DNA from: JAGWAJ01 sp026707615
Lineage (GTDB): Bacteria; Acidobacteriota; Vicinamibacteria; Vicinamibacterales; UBA8438
Reading direction: 5' to 3'
Assembly: GCA_965207595.1 (NCBI GenBank)
Contig: CBDBMW010000009.1
Span: 124,001 to 188,000, forward strand
Length of the DNA: 64,000 nt
Below, in pieces: positions 1 through 9,146 of this stretch. Numbering within the stretch: position 1 is the stretch's first letter; every line of letters starts with the position of its first letter. A program made the translations under genes and the position numbers. The notes under the pieces are model-generated. The model was not told the origin of the DNA. It did not search any database and worked only from the letters and a program-made list of their open reading frames with translations.

Positions 1-484
1 TGGGATAGTCGCGCCAATAGCTGTCGATGATCTCCTTCAGAATCCCCTCGTAGAGGACGTCGTTGAACAAGGGCTGGCTCTCAAGCAGCAGTAGCAGGCG
101 AGCCGTGAAGAAGTTCCTGAAGTCGTCGTCCGGTCCACCCATCGCCCCGCGGATGTCGTCGAGATAGTGGACCGTGAGGTACTCCCCGTCGTTCGAAAAC
201 TCTGGGAACTGCAAGTCCTGTACAGCGCGAATCAGGTCGGCGTCCAGAAGTGTCTTCCGAATCCGCGGGATCGAGTTCGAGCTGGAGGATCCTCTGTGGA
301 CGAAGAACAGATCCAGATCGGAGTACTCCGACGCCTCCAGTCGACCAAAGGAGCCGGTAACGTAGATGCACAAGTCCGGAAAGACGTCTCCCTTGACGAT
401 GCCCTCGACTCTGGAACGCACCTCCTCGAGCCGTCGCTTCGAGTAGTCGCGTCGCGACGAAAGTCGGTCGAGGGGATCACTCAC
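1..484 (-). CDS. Nucleotidyltransferase-fold protein, 3' end cut by window
   Basis: An open minus-strand frame without any ATG runs off the left edge of the window. About 45 residues in it reads VTGSFGRLEASEYSDLDLFF. This is the G-S-x(9-13)-D-x-D signature of the DNA polymerase beta-like nucleotidyltransferase superfamily, whose Asp pair binds catalytic metal. What follows (LDDIRGAMGGPDDDFRNFFTA) reads like ordinary protein. About 161 residues are visible and the C-terminus is missing. The GTG at 484 is taken as start because the text becomes protein-like there (VSDPLDRLSSRRDYSKRRLEE), but the frame stays open to a stop near 543, so a start further upstream is possible. Substrate is unknown; related proteins include MNT antitoxins and nucleotide second-messenger synthases. 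Fold assignment is good, function open. Confidence 0.6.
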   Translation of the reverse strand, partial: MSDPLDRLSSRRDYSKRRLEEVRSRVEGIVKGDVFPDLCIYVTGSFGRLEASEYSDLDLFFVHRGSSSSNSIPRIRKTLLDADLIRAVQDLQFPEFSNDGEYLTVHYLDDIRGAMGGPDDDFRNFFTARLLLLLESQPLFNDVLYEGILKEIIDSYWRDYP

Positions 485-541
485 TCCAACGACTCCTGCA
501 CCGGATTCACCCGCACCTTCAAGGAACGCCCGGTACGCTCT

Positions 542-1294
542 CTACTTCCGGAGCGTGCGGTCCACGTAGGCGCGGACGGCGTCCTGCACGCGGGTGGACA
601 TCCAGGCCTCGAGCACCTCCCCGTCGACCGACCGCGTGTACTGCACGACGCGGTCCCGGCTGGGCTGCCGGATGGTCCGCTTGGTCAGCGCGAACGAGGC
701 CGGCGGCAGGGAGCCCAGCCGGGCCGCCATCTCCACCGCGCGGTCGACGAGCGTCTCGGGCGGCGCCAGCTCGTCCACGAAGCCGTTGGCCAGCGCCTCG
801 TCCGGGGTGCAGGTCAGCCCGCGGTAGACGACGGACTGCAGCCGGTGCCCCGGCACGATCAGCCGCAGGATCTCCATCGCCATGGTAGGAAAGGGCACCC
901 CGATCGACAGCTCCGGCGTCCCGATCCGGCCCGTCCCCGCCGCCATGACCCGGTAGTCGCAGGCGCACGCCAGGATGCAGCCGCCGGCGATGGCGTGCCC
1001 GTTCACCGCGGCTATCAGGGGCTTCGGGAACGTGAACGTCTTGAAGAAGGCGTCGCCCAGGAGCGGCAGGAACGCCCGCACGTACTCGCTGCCGCCCTCC
1101 GTCAGGCGCCGCAGATCGACGCCGGCCGAGAATACGGTTCCCGTGCCGGTCAGGACGACCGCCGCCGTGTCCGCCTGCTCCAGCCGCGCGAGCTCCGCCG
1201 CCCAGCCGCGCATCAACTCCGAATCGAACGCGTTGACCTTGCCGTGCTCCAGCCGAACCACCGTCACGTCGTCACGAGACTCCGTCGTGATCAT
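542..1294 (-). CDS. Enoyl-CoA hydratase/isomerase (crotonase) family protein
   Basis: This 250-residue protein has the usual crotonase length and layout. The N-terminal strand pair is VTVVRLEHGKVNAFD. The CoA/oxyanion-hole segment is FSAGVDLRRL (about residues 55-64), and the second oxyanion glycines are in NGHAIAGGC (about 98-106). GTPELSIGVPFP (about 128-139) carries the Glu at the place of a catalytic acid of enoyl-CoA hydratases; the partner acid of classical hydratases is not obvious. The family hydrates or isomerises acyl-CoA thioesters in the cytoplasm, typically in beta-oxidation. The Met start follows the family N-terminus well. It lies alone between the nucleotidyltransferase and a toxin-antitoxin pair, so the exact substrate cannot be read from context. 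Confidence 0.85.
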   Translation of the reverse strand: MITTESRDDVTVVRLEHGKVNAFDSELMRGWAAELARLEQADTAAVVLTGTGTVFSAGVDLRRLTEGGSEYVRAFLPLLGDAFFKTFTFPKPLIAAVNGHAIAGGCILACACDYRVMAAGTGRIGTPELSIGVPFPTMAMEILRLIVPGHRLQSVVYRGLTCTPDEALANGFVDELAPPETLVDRAVEMAARLGSLPPASFALTKRTIRQPSRDRVVQYTRSVDGEVLEAWMSTRVQDAVRAYVDRTLRK

Positions 1295-1396
1295 TCCGTC
1301 TCATCCTCCGTTCGCCAAAGTGCGTCTTCGGGCCGGGGCGGCGTGCCCGCCTCGCGCTCGCCGCTGCGTCTTCCCAAGCCACCGACGGCCCGGCCG

Positions 1397-1786
1397 TCAC
1401 CCCGACGGCGGCCCGTGCAGGCGCAAGCCGGGTACGCGGTCGAAGTCGCCGTCGAGGGTATAGACGACGCAGTCGTGCTGAATGGCGAGCGCGGCGGTCA
1501 GACAGTCCGCGAATCCGATCAGTCTACCCTCCTGCCTCAGGCGCTGCCGAAGGCGACCCACCAGCGCCCAGGTCTCGCGGTCGACCTCCAGGTAGTCGAG
1601 CGCTTCGAAGCGCGCGACCATCGCGTCGAGCTCCAACTCCGTCCGCAGTCCCTGCATCAGTTCGGCGAGCACAGGCCCCACCATCGCGATCTCGCGTCCG
1701 TCGTACAGACGCCAGAACTCCGTGGCGTCCGGAGACCGGGGCCGGCGTTGCGCGTTGATCCAGACCGAGGTGTCAGCTATCACCAT
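1397..1786 (-). CDS. vapC: PIN-domain ribonuclease toxin, VapC family
   Basis: A 129-residue single PIN domain. It opens with MVIADTSVWI (Asp5), followed by Glu42 in VLAELMQG and Asp94 in GFADCLTA, and ends with TLDGDFDRV (Asp112, Asp114). These are the conserved acidic residues that coordinate Mg2+/Mn2+ in VapC endoribonucleases, which cleave tRNA or rRNA when freed from antitoxin. The gene overlaps the upstream antitoxin by 14 nt, so the two are translated as a coupled pair. All active-site acids are present, so the toxin looks intact. Confidence 0.9.
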   Translation of the reverse strand: MVIADTSVWINAQRRPRSPDATEFWRLYDGREIAMVGPVLAELMQGLRTELELDAMVARFEALDYLEVDRETWALVGRLRQRLRQEGRLIGFADCLTAALAIQHDCVVYTLDGDFDRVPGLRLHGPPSG

Positions 1787-2018
1787 CCACCGCTCGCAGG
1801 CGATCCAGGAAACGCTCGCGTCTGGCGTCGGCCGCCCGGGCCTCGGGCCGGACGTCGTCCGTGCGCGCGGCGAGCCACGCGTCCTTGAGCTCGCGCAGCT
1901 TCTTCCGCCGCAGGTACTCCGCTGCCGCTCTGTTCAGGGCGGCGCTTCGAGAACGCTCACCGGTTGCCGCCACCAGCTCGTCCAGCACTTTCCCATCGAT
2001 GGTGATCGTGGTACGCAT
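1773..2018 (-). CDS. vapB: VapB-type antitoxin with ribbon-helix-helix N-terminus
   Basis: An 81-residue basic protein starting MRTTITIDGKVLDELVAATG. It has the short beta strand and two-helix pattern of ribbon-helix-helix (DUF2191-like) antitoxins, with alternating residues TTITID placed to contact DNA. The second half (RRKKLRELKDAWLAARTDD) is the charged, probably flexible tail that would wrap around the toxin. It lies directly upstream of and overlaps the PIN toxin. The pair probably represses its own promoter, which should lie just above 2018. Confidence 0.82.
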   Translation of the reverse strand: MRTTITIDGKVLDELVAATGERSRSAALNRAAAEYLRRKKLRELKDAWLAARTDDVRPEARAADARRERFLDRLRAVDGDS

Positions 2019-2107
2019 CGGCTATCTTCATCCACCGGGATCACCATCACTATACACGCCGTACTTCATACACCTCAGGGCCGTGGCCGCGGGAAGCCCG
2101 AGCCCAT

Positions 2108-4669
2108 CTACTCGACCCGCAGCGCCTCCATCGGGTCGATGCGCGTCGCGCGCCGTGCCGGCAGCCAGCAGGCGACGAGAGCGACGCCGACCAGCAGGAG
2201 CGGAGCCGCGACGAAGGTCAGCGCGTCACGGGGAGCGACCCCAACCAGGAAGCTCTCCACCAGGCGGCTCGACAGGAACGCCCCGAGCATCCCGGCGATG
2301 GCCCCGACGGCCACGAGCAGGGCGCCCTGCCGCACCACGAGAGCCACGATGTCGCTCCGGGCAGCCCCCAGCGCCATGCGGATGCCGATCTCGCTGCGAC
2401 GTTGCGCCACCGTGTAGCTGAGCAGGCCGTAGACGCCGAAAGCGGCCAGCAGCAGCGCGAGCCCCGCGAACCCGCCGACCAGGACGGCGTAGAAGCGCGG
2501 CTGCACGAACACGGCCGCCAGCCGGGCATCCATCGTCATCACGTCGACGACCGTCGCGCCCGGGTGCGCCTCGGTCACGACCTCCCGGAGGAAAGGAACG
2601 ACGGCGAGCGGGTCGCCAACCGTCCGCACGCTGACGAACGACATGCCGAAGAAGGAGACCGGCGCGCGGTCGGCCTGGCGCCAGGGCACGAACATCTCCG
2701 GCTCCGACTCGCCGGTGGGCGCGTTGCCGTACGCCAGGTCGGCGATCACCCCGACGATCTCCCAGGACTCCTCGCCGCCTCCCCAGGGGCGGCCGAGGAG
2801 CAGTCGTTGTCCGGCGGCGGGCTCGCCGCCGAAGACCTCGCGGGCCAGCGCTTCGTTGACCACCACGACCCCGGGGCCGCCGACGCCGTCGAGCCGCGTC
2901 GGGAGGCGCCCCGCGCGCAGTCGCACGCGCAGGACGTCGAACCAGCCGGGGCTCGCCACCCGGACCGTCGCTCGGGGAACCTCGCGCGGATCGGCCGGCG
3001 CGAGGCGACCGGCGATGCTGAGTGCGACCTGCATCATGCCCCCGGCGGCGAGCGGAACGTTCGACGAGAGTCCGACCGCCGTGGTGGCGGGGAGGGCTGC
3101 GAGGCGCGCCGCCCCGTCGCTCAACGCAGCGTTGAAGCGCTGGTTGGCGGCTTCGACCGCTTCCCGGGCCTCGCGCGTCATCACGCCCGGCCTGAGTCGC
3201 GCGTCGGGGTTCAGGGTCCGCGCCGTGATCACGTTGGCGGGGTCGTACCCGCGATCGACGGTCACCAGCGCCACGAAACTGCGGAGCAGCAGGCCCGCCC
3301 CCACCAGCAGCACCATGGCCAGCGCCACCTGCGCGACGGCCAGCACGGCCCGCGCGCGGTTGGCGCGCAGCAGCCGGAACCCGCCGGCCGCCTGCGCGCT
3401 TCCCTCGTTGAGGACGCGGACGAGGTCCAGGCGGGACCACTGGAACGCCGGGACGGCGCCGAACGCCAGGCCGACCAGGACCGAGAGCCCGAGCGTGAAC
3501 GCGAGCACCTCGCCGCCGACGCCCACCTCTGCCAGCCGCGGGACGTCGCCGGGGACCAGCGCCGGAACCGCGCGCAGCACGGCTGCGGCCGCGCCCAGAC
3601 CGAGCGCGCCGCCCAGCAGGCCCAGGATGACGCTCTCGGTCAGGAGCTGCCGCACCAGCCGGCCGCGGGCCGCTCCCAGGGCCGCGCAGACGGCCAGCGC
3701 CCGCTGACGCGACACGCCGCGCGCGAGCAGGAGCCCGGCCACGTTGATGCACGCGATCAACAGCACGAGCGCCGTCGCCCCGCTGAGCGCCAGCAGCGCC
3801 GGCCGGTACTCGGCGGTCATCTCCTCCTGCAGTGGAACCACCCGGGTCTCGAAGGCCGGCGCACCGCTCGCCTCCGCGTCGCCGCCTTGCGAGCCTCCGA
3901 ACAGCGGATCGTCGCGGCGCTCCAGCAGGGTCGCGGCCTCGGCCTCGGCCTGCTCCGGCGAGACGTCCGCGCGGAGTCGCCCCAGGCCGGAGACGGAGAC
4001 AAAGACGAAGGTCCGGGCATCCTGGTCGCCCGCGCTCGACGGAGCCGGCGGCTCGAAGGCCGGCAGCACGAGGGGGGTCCAGATCTCGTTGTCGGGGCTG
4101 GGAAAGTAGAACCCCTCGGCGAGGACCCCGACCACCGCGCGCGCTACGCCGCCGATCTCGTGAACGGTCCCGACCACGTCCGGATCCGCGCCGAAGCGGG
4201 CAGCCCAGGTGTCGTAGCTCAGCAGCACCACCTGGTCCGCGCCGTCCCGGGCCTCGTCCTCCGTGAAGAGCCGCCCGAGGTGCGGCCTCGCCCGCAGCAG
4301 CGGAAACAGCGCCGGGGAGACCGCCGTTCCCTGCAGCCTGACGCTCCCCTCCCGAACCGCCCAATCGGCCTGGAGCGGCGTGTACGCGGCGAGGTGCTCG
4401 AACGACTCGGCCTCCTCCAGCAACTGCATCGAGTAGTTGTTCAAGGCCAGGGTCGAACGCGGTATCCCCGTCGGCACCTGCCCGACGCGAACGATGGCGT
4501 CGGCATGGGGATACGGCAGCGGGCGGAGAACGAGGCCGTAGACGATGCTGAACATCGCCGCGTTGGCCCCGATGCCGAGCGCCAGCGTGGTGAGCGCGGC
4601 CAGCGTGAATCCGCGCTGCCGCGCCAGGGACCGGACGGCGCGGCGAACGTCGCGCAGCAGCGTGTCCAT
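2108..4669 (-). CDS. ADOP/MacB-type ABC transporter permease, double FtsX module
   Basis: An 853-residue membrane protein. The N-terminal stretch LLRDVRRAVRSLARQRGFTL followed by ALTTLALGIGANAAMFSIV is the hallmark of the ADOP (acidobacterial duplicated orphan permease) family: a first transmembrane helix, a MacB-type periplasmic core (about 60-280), then three FtsX helices (about 285-420). A second helix/periplasmic-core/three-helix set follows (about 440-853), including FAGLALLLAAFGVYGLLSYTVAQR and RRSEIGIRMALGAA. ADOP proteins are usually encoded without a dedicated ATPase, but here a LolD-like ATPase and another permease lie just upstream on the same strand. The transported substrate is unknown; MacB relatives move lipopeptides, macrolides or lipoproteins across the inner membrane and periplasm. 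The gene appears intact. Confidence 0.9.
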   Translation of the reverse strand: MDTLLRDVRRAVRSLARQRGFTLAALTTLALGIGANAAMFSIVYGLVLRPLPYPHADAIVRVGQVPTGIPRSTLALNNYSMQLLEEAESFEHLAAYTPLQADWAVREGSVRLQGTAVSPALFPLLRARPHLGRLFTEDEARDGADQVVLLSYDTWAARFGADPDVVGTVHEIGGVARAVVGVLAEGFYFPSPDNEIWTPLVLPAFEPPAPSSAGDQDARTFVFVSVSGLGRLRADVSPEQAEAEAATLLERRDDPLFGGSQGGDAEASGAPAFETRVVPLQEEMTAEYRPALLALSGATALVLLIACINVAGLLLARGVSRQRALAVCAALGAARGRLVRQLLTESVILGLLGGALGLGAAAAVLRAVPALVPGDVPRLAEVGVGGEVLAFTLGLSVLVGLAFGAVPAFQWSRLDLVRVLNEGSAQAAGGFRLLRANRARAVLAVAQVALAMVLLVGAGLLLRSFVALVTVDRGYDPANVITARTLNPDARLRPGVMTREAREAVEAANQRFNAALSDGAARLAALPATTAVGLSSNVPLAAGGMMQVALSIAGRLAPADPREVPRATVRVASPGWFDVLRVRLRAGRLPTRLDGVGGPGVVVVNEALAREVFGGEPAAGQRLLLGRPWGGGEESWEIVGVIADLAYGNAPTGESEPEMFVPWRQADRAPVSFFGMSFVSVRTVGDPLAVVPFLREVVTEAHPGATVVDVMTMDARLAAVFVQPRFYAVLVGGFAGLALLLAAFGVYGLLSYTVAQRRSEIGIRMALGAARSDIVALVVRQGALLVAVGAIAGMLGAFLSSRLVESFLVGVAPRDALTFVAAPLLLVGVALVACWLPARRATRIDPMEALRVE

Positions 4670-4750
4670 GGCAATCCTCGGGGCCGCCCGAGTCGCGGGC
4701 CTGACTCTGCCGGCCCGGGAGACCCGCCCGCGCCCGCGCCGGGCGATCCG

Positions 4751-7700
4751 CTACTCCGCGCGCAGCGCGCCGAGGAGCGGCGACCGCACGGCGGCGACCG
4801 TGGCGGCCAGCGACGCGGTCAGCCCGGTAGCCACCACCACCAGGAGCAGACCGCCGAGGGAGAGCACGGGCACGCCGCCGCCCCGCTCCAGCCAGGCCGG
4901 CGCGATGGCGATGATCGCGCAGCCCGTGCCCGCCGCCAGCCCGGCGAAGAGAAGGAAGGCGTTCTCGGCCAGCACCATGAGCGACAGGTGCCGGGCGTTG
5001 TAGCCGACGGCGCGCATCAGCGCCAGCTCCCGGCGGCGCTCCAGGACGTTCCGCAGCAGGACCGCGCCCAGACCGAAGGTGCCGAGGATGAGGCCCAGCC
5101 CGCCCAGCGTCTGGAAGGTCGCCAGGTAGGTGTTCTCGACGCGGTGGAACGCGGCCAACCGCTCGCCGGCCGAGACGACGTCGAAGCCGAAGTCGGCGAG
5201 GCGGTCCTCGAGGGCCGCGCTCACCTCGGCCATGCGCGCCGGAGGGGCGTCGATGAGGAAGAACCGGTAGCCCTCGTAGTCGGGGAACACGCGCTCGAAG
5301 TGCGTCTCGCCGATCAGCAGCTCGCGCTGGAAGATGCTGTCCGAGAGCGCCCCCACGATGCGCAGCGTGATCGGCCGGTCGGTGTCCCGGTTCAGCACGA
5401 AGTCGTCGCCGATCCCGATGTGGAGCGCGTAGTTCAGCGAGGTCGAGTCGGCAATGGCCGGGATGGCGCCGTCCTCGAACTCGCGGTCGAGCAGCAGCCA
5501 GGGGTTCGCTTCCTCCTCCGGCGTCTCCGCCGCCGTCGCGCTGAACGCGAAGCGCCCCTCGGCCACGAAGGCCGGCGTCGGGGCCAGGACGCGCGGGTCC
5601 TTCGCCTGGTAGAGGTTCAGGCAGCTCGCGTCCTCGCCCGGCCGCAGGCGGAAGCGCTCGAGCCCGACGCCGGCCAGCGCCTCCCCCTCCTCGAACAGAT
5701 CGGCCACGAACAGCTCGTCCTGCCCCTCAAGTGTGGACGGGTCGTGCACGATCGGCAGCAACGCGTCGGCCAGCAGCGTGTAGCCGCCCGTGCCGCCGGC
5801 GCGGTCGAGCACGTTCCCCCCGCCCTCCCGGCGGAAGGCGTCCACGGCGACGATGATGAACGCGGCCGAAGCGATCAACGCGATGCAGAGCACGCTGCGC
5901 CCCGGCCGGTACGAGGCGTTGCGGAAGCCGACCTGCGGCACGGACCACTGCGCGGGGGCGGGAACGCCGGGGCGGGCGCCGATCCACGCCCAGGCGAAGA
6001 CGAGCATGGCGACGAGCAGCAGCAGGCCGCCGCCGAAGAAGCCCTCGGTCGCGCCAACGACCCCCGCCGACGCGAGGGCGACCGCCGCGACGCCGGTTCC
6101 CAGCAGGCCGAACCCGATGCGCCAGGCGCGCGAGGCAGGGGCCGCCTCGCCCTCGGTGGCCGCGGGCAGGCCGGTCACCTCGGCCACCGCCCCCGTCAGG
6201 AGGCTCCGGGGCGAAGCAGGCGCTAGCGCGCGCAGCGTCCAGCCGATGGACCCGAACGCGGCGAGCACGCCGCCCGCCGCGCCGGCGGCCAGCATCGCGG
6301 GCGAGACCTCGAGGGCCAGCCGCGTGGTCCCGACCGCATCGACCCACCAGGTACGGAGCCCCCACATGACGAGCTCGGCATAGCCGATGGCGCCCAGCAC
6401 GCCGATGGCGCTTCCCAGCACGGACAGCACGGTGGCCTCGCCGAGGAACACGCGGCGAATGGCCGCCGCGGGGTAGCCGGCCGCCCGCAACAGCCCGAGC
6501 TCTCGCAGGCGCTGCTCGACCCCGAGCCGGAAGAAGAGGCTGGCCAGCAGCAGGGCCGAGACGACGAGGAAGAAGCTGAAGTAGATGAAGTACAGGCCGA
6601 AGTCCGTGACGCCCGCCGACGCCTCCACCGCGAGCGCACGGGCCGGATAGACGACGAAGCCCGTCGCGAGCGGGTCGATGGCCGACCGGAACGCGTCGCG
6701 CACGTCGGCCGCCAGCGCCGCCACGTCTGCGCCTGCAGCCCCCGCCTCAAACGAGGCTCCGGCCGCCGCCGGAACAGCCGCCGCCGCGGAATGAAGCCGG
6801 ATCGAGGTCACCTCTCCCCAGCGCGAGCCCCACAGGCGCTGGCCGTCCGCGAGCGGGATGAACGCCTTGGGCGTCGTGCGGTGCTCGTCCCAGTACTCCT
6901 CGTCCGCCGGGCGGATCAGGTCCAGGTCGATGTCGAACGGCGGATCCCAGTCGGTGACGTCGGTGGCTTCCGTGATGCCAGGGTAGTCGGGGGCGAGGTC
7001 GCGGTCGTCGGCCGCGCCGGCGATCGGCACGACGTCGGCGACGCGGAACTCCGCCTCGTGCGTGACCAGGCGCCCCTCGTCCTCCCAGACGAAGTACTCC
7101 AGCGTCAGCGTGTCGCCGGGCGCGGCATCGAGATCGTCCGCCGCCCAGCGATTCAGAACCGCCGGCGGCGCAGTGGCGGCCTCGTCCCCAGCGCCCGCCT
7201 GGCCCTCGGCGGCGCCCGCCTGGCCCCCGGCGGCACCCGCCTGGCCCCCGGCGGCGCCCCGTTCACCTGGCGCGCCGGCGCTCTCCTCCGAAGCGACCTC
7301 GCTCACGGCATCGAGGGCGCGCGCGGTCACCAGGGAGTACGGCGTCAGCCGGTCACCGACGCGGAGCGCGTTGGCCAGGTAGGTCAGCACGGGCTCGGCG
7401 CGCAGACCGAGCGTCCCCGCGACGGACTCCGCCGCCGCGGCGGTCTCGTCGTTCACGAGCCCGGCCGACGACTCGATGCTGACCACGCCGTGCTCCGGGA
7501 GCGCGCGCACGCGGAGGCCCAGGTCGTCGAGGGTCGCCACCGAGCGCAGCGCCGACTCGGCTGTCGTCAGGCGGGCGGCGGCCGGCCCCGGAGCGTCCGA
7601 CGCCCCGCCGGCGGCCGCGAGGAGGATCGTGTTGACCCGGCCCTCCTGTTCCAGGTCGCGCTGGAGCCGCGCCAGCGACACGAAGACGGAGCGCGCCAGC

Positions 7701-8311
7701 CCCTGCTGCGGCCGGAACGAGAACTCGCCCAGCTCGTCCGGCGGCAGGACCCGCAGGACGCCGAGCCGCAGGGTCCGGCCGATGTCGTCGCGGCGCCCGT
7801 GGAGGGAGCTGATCGGGACCTCCGACGGTTTCTCCACGCGGACCAGCAGCGCATCGCCGTCCGCCGCACCCAGCTCGTCCGCCAGCCCCGCGCTGACGAG
7901 GACGTCGTTGCGCCCGAGCTCTCGCGGCGCCGCGTCGAGGCCGTGGAACTCCCAGAAGCGATGGTCCACCCCGTACACCTGGATGCCCGACGCCCGGCGT
8001 CCGCTCGCCTGGTGCGTGACGAAGCCCTCGACCGCGACGATCGGCGCGGTGCCCGCGAAGGCGGACGCCATCCCGTCGGCCTCCTGCAGCTCCGCGGCCA
8101 GCTCCTCCCGCACGAACCCGAGGCTGGTGACCACCTGGTCGATGGCCCCCAGCCGCTCGAGAGCCAGGGTCCGCAGGCTCGCCCGGACCGACGAGCCGAC
8201 GAGGAGCGCGCCGGCCAGGACCGCCACCGCGACGGCCACGCCGCCGATGACGGCGAGATTGGTGGGCCAGAAATGAACGATGTTGCGCCGGACGAGCGCG
8301 AGCAGGGTCAT
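4751..8311 (-). CDS. Giant FtsX-family ABC transporter permease
   Basis: A protein of about 1186 residues. The start is placed at MTLLALVRRNIVHFWPTNLA because the 36 upstream codons look like translated GC-rich spacer. It is followed at once by the membrane helix LAVIGGVAVAVAVLAGALLVGSSVR. A very large periplasmic region (about 60-600) precedes a first FtsX triple helix (from FGLYFIYFSFFLVVSALLLASLFF). A second periplasmic domain lies between about 830 and 1060, and the C-terminal FtsX module includes TFGLGAVLLRNVLERRRELALMRA. Two FtsX_2 modules plus huge periplasmic parts resemble the lipoprotein-release or macrolide-export permeases, but the size is well above LolC/E or MacB. The LolD-like ATPase gene 140 nt upstream is the probable energising partner. 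A 7-residue tandem repeat lies in its periplasmic loop. Confidence 0.85.
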   Translation of the reverse strand: MTLLALVRRNIVHFWPTNLAVIGGVAVAVAVLAGALLVGSSVRASLRTLALERLGAIDQVVTSLGFVREELAAELQEADGMASAFAGTAPIVAVEGFVTHQASGRRASGIQVYGVDHRFWEFHGLDAAPRELGRNDVLVSAGLADELGAADGDALLVRVEKPSEVPISSLHGRRDDIGRTLRLGVLRVLPPDELGEFSFRPQQGLARSVFVSLARLQRDLEQEGRVNTILLAAAGGASDAPGPAAARLTTAESALRSVATLDDLGLRVRALPEHGVVSIESSAGLVNDETAAAAESVAGTLGLRAEPVLTYLANALRVGDRLTPYSLVTARALDAVSEVASEESAGAPGERGAAGGQAGAAGGQAGAAEGQAGAGDEAATAPPAVLNRWAADDLDAAPGDTLTLEYFVWEDEGRLVTHEAEFRVADVVPIAGAADDRDLAPDYPGITEATDVTDWDPPFDIDLDLIRPADEEYWDEHRTTPKAFIPLADGQRLWGSRWGEVTSIRLHSAAAAVPAAAGASFEAGAAGADVAALAADVRDAFRSAIDPLATGFVVYPARALAVEASAGVTDFGLYFIYFSFFLVVSALLLASLFFRLGVEQRLRELGLLRAAGYPAAAIRRVFLGEATVLSVLGSAIGVLGAIGYAELVMWGLRTWWVDAVGTTRLALEVSPAMLAAGAAGGVLAAFGSIGWTLRALAPASPRSLLTGAVAEVTGLPAATEGEAAPASRAWRIGFGLLGTGVAAVALASAGVVGATEGFFGGGLLLLVAMLVFAWAWIGARPGVPAPAQWSVPQVGFRNASYRPGRSVLCIALIASAAFIIVAVDAFRREGGGNVLDRAGGTGGYTLLADALLPIVHDPSTLEGQDELFVADLFEEGEALAGVGLERFRLRPGEDASCLNLYQAKDPRVLAPTPAFVAEGRFAFSATAAETPEEEANPWLLLDREFEDGAIPAIADSTSLNYALHIGIGDDFVLNRDTDRPITLRIVGALSDSIFQRELLIGETHFERVFPDYEGYRFFLIDAPPARMAEVSAALEDRLADFGFDVVSAGERLAAFHRVENTYLATFQTLGGLGLILGTFGLGAVLLRNVLERRRELALMRAVGYNARHLSLMVLAENAFLLFAGLAAGTGCAIIAIAPAWLERGGGVPVLSLGGLLLVVVATGLTASLAATVAAVRSPLLGALRAE
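7191..7261. repeat. In-frame 21-bp minisatellite, three copies plus a partial one
   Basis: Three consecutive 21-base units (7191-7211, 7212-7232, 7233-7253) differ at only one or two positions, and a fourth is cut after about 8 bases. On the coding (minus) strand each unit encodes GQAGAAG/E, giving a small-residue linker in the first periplasmic region of the large permease. The 21-nt period keeps the frame, so copy number could vary between strains without breaking the protein. Confidence 0.85.
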
Positions 8312-8450
8312 GCGGACACCTCGTACGGATCCGCGGCCGGGCCGCGCGCAGCCGGGCCGCGCCGGTTCGTGCCGATGCGCGGCCGAGCCGATCCGCGGCG
8401 AGCGGCGGCGGGACCGCACCGCGCCGCGACCGGATCGCCACGCGCCGCGG

Positions 8451-9116
8451 TCATGCCGCTTCCAGCCGCCGGTTCTCCAGGCGATATCGCGTGGGGCAGC
8501 GCGCCGCCAGCGCGGCGTTGTGCGTCACGATGAGCAGGATGTTGCGGTGGGTCTCGTGCAGCGTGAACAGCAGCGACCCGACCGTCTCCGCCGACGCGGG
8601 ATCGAGGTTGCCGGTCGGCTCGTCGCACAGGACGAGCGGCGGCTCCTGAATCAGCGCCCGCGCCAGCGCCACCCGCTGGCGCTCGCCGCCCGAGAGCTCG
8701 GCCGGTCGATGGTCGAGGCGATGCTCGAGGCCGACCTGCTCGAGGAGCGATTCCGCCCGTTTGCGCACCGCGGCACCGGGCTGGCTCACCAGCGTCGGCA
8801 CCAGCACGTTCTCGAGGACCGTGCACTGCGGCAGCAGCAGGTGATCCTGGAAGACGAAGCCGACGCGCGAGTTGCGGAAGGCGGCCAGCTCGCGCTCGCC
8901 CAGCCCGAACGGATCGGTGCCGTCCAGCGTCACCCGGCCGCTGGTCGGCGGCTCGAGCGCCCCGGCCACATAGAGCAGCGTGCTCTTGCCGCTGCCGGAC
9001 GGCCCGACGATCGACGCCGCATCCCCGCGCTCGAGCGCGAACGAGACATCGTCGAGGATCGGCAGCGGCCCGCTCGGGGTCGCGTACTGCTTCGAGAGCT
9101 CTGTGACTTCGAGCAA
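8451..9116 (-). CDS. ABC transporter ATP-binding protein, LolD/MacB type
   Basis: A 221-residue nucleotide-binding domain with all the canonical motifs: Walker A GPSGSGKST (about 38-46), Q-loop FVFQDHLLLP (about 88-97), signature LSGGERQRVALARAL (about 140-154), Walker B LVLCDEPTGNLD (about 160-171) and the switch His in LLIVTHN (about 194-200). PTGNLDP and the short length are typical of the LolD/FtsE/MacB class, which powers FtsX-type permeases rather than pore transporters. It sits 30 nt after the aldehyde dehydrogenase-like gene and just before the giant permease, so it probably energises that permease and perhaps the ADOP protein behind it. Confidence 0.93.
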   Translation of the reverse strand: MLEVTELSKQYATPSGPLPILDDVSFALERGDAASIVGPSGSGKSTLLYVAGALEPPTSGRVTLDGTDPFGLGERELAAFRNSRVGFVFQDHLLLPQCTVLENVLVPTLVSQPGAAVRKRAESLLEQVGLEHRLDHRPAELSGGERQRVALARALIQEPPLVLCDEPTGNLDPASAETVGSLLFTLHETHRNILLIVTHNAALAARCPTRYRLENRRLEAA

Positions 9117-9146
9117 AGGGGGCCGACCCTCTCCCGCCCCGCGCGC

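Noticed and set aside
232..480. 82-codon minus-strand ORF beginning with GTG at 480
   Set aside because: It is in a different frame from the nucleotidyltransferase, whose motif and composition are convincing. The ORF is a shadow.
2402..6226. Open plus-strand frame of more than 1200 codons opposite the two permease genes
   Set aside because: Composition is Arg/Gln/Glu/Gly-rich without any domain. It is an antisense shadow of GC-rich codon use in the real minus-strand genes.
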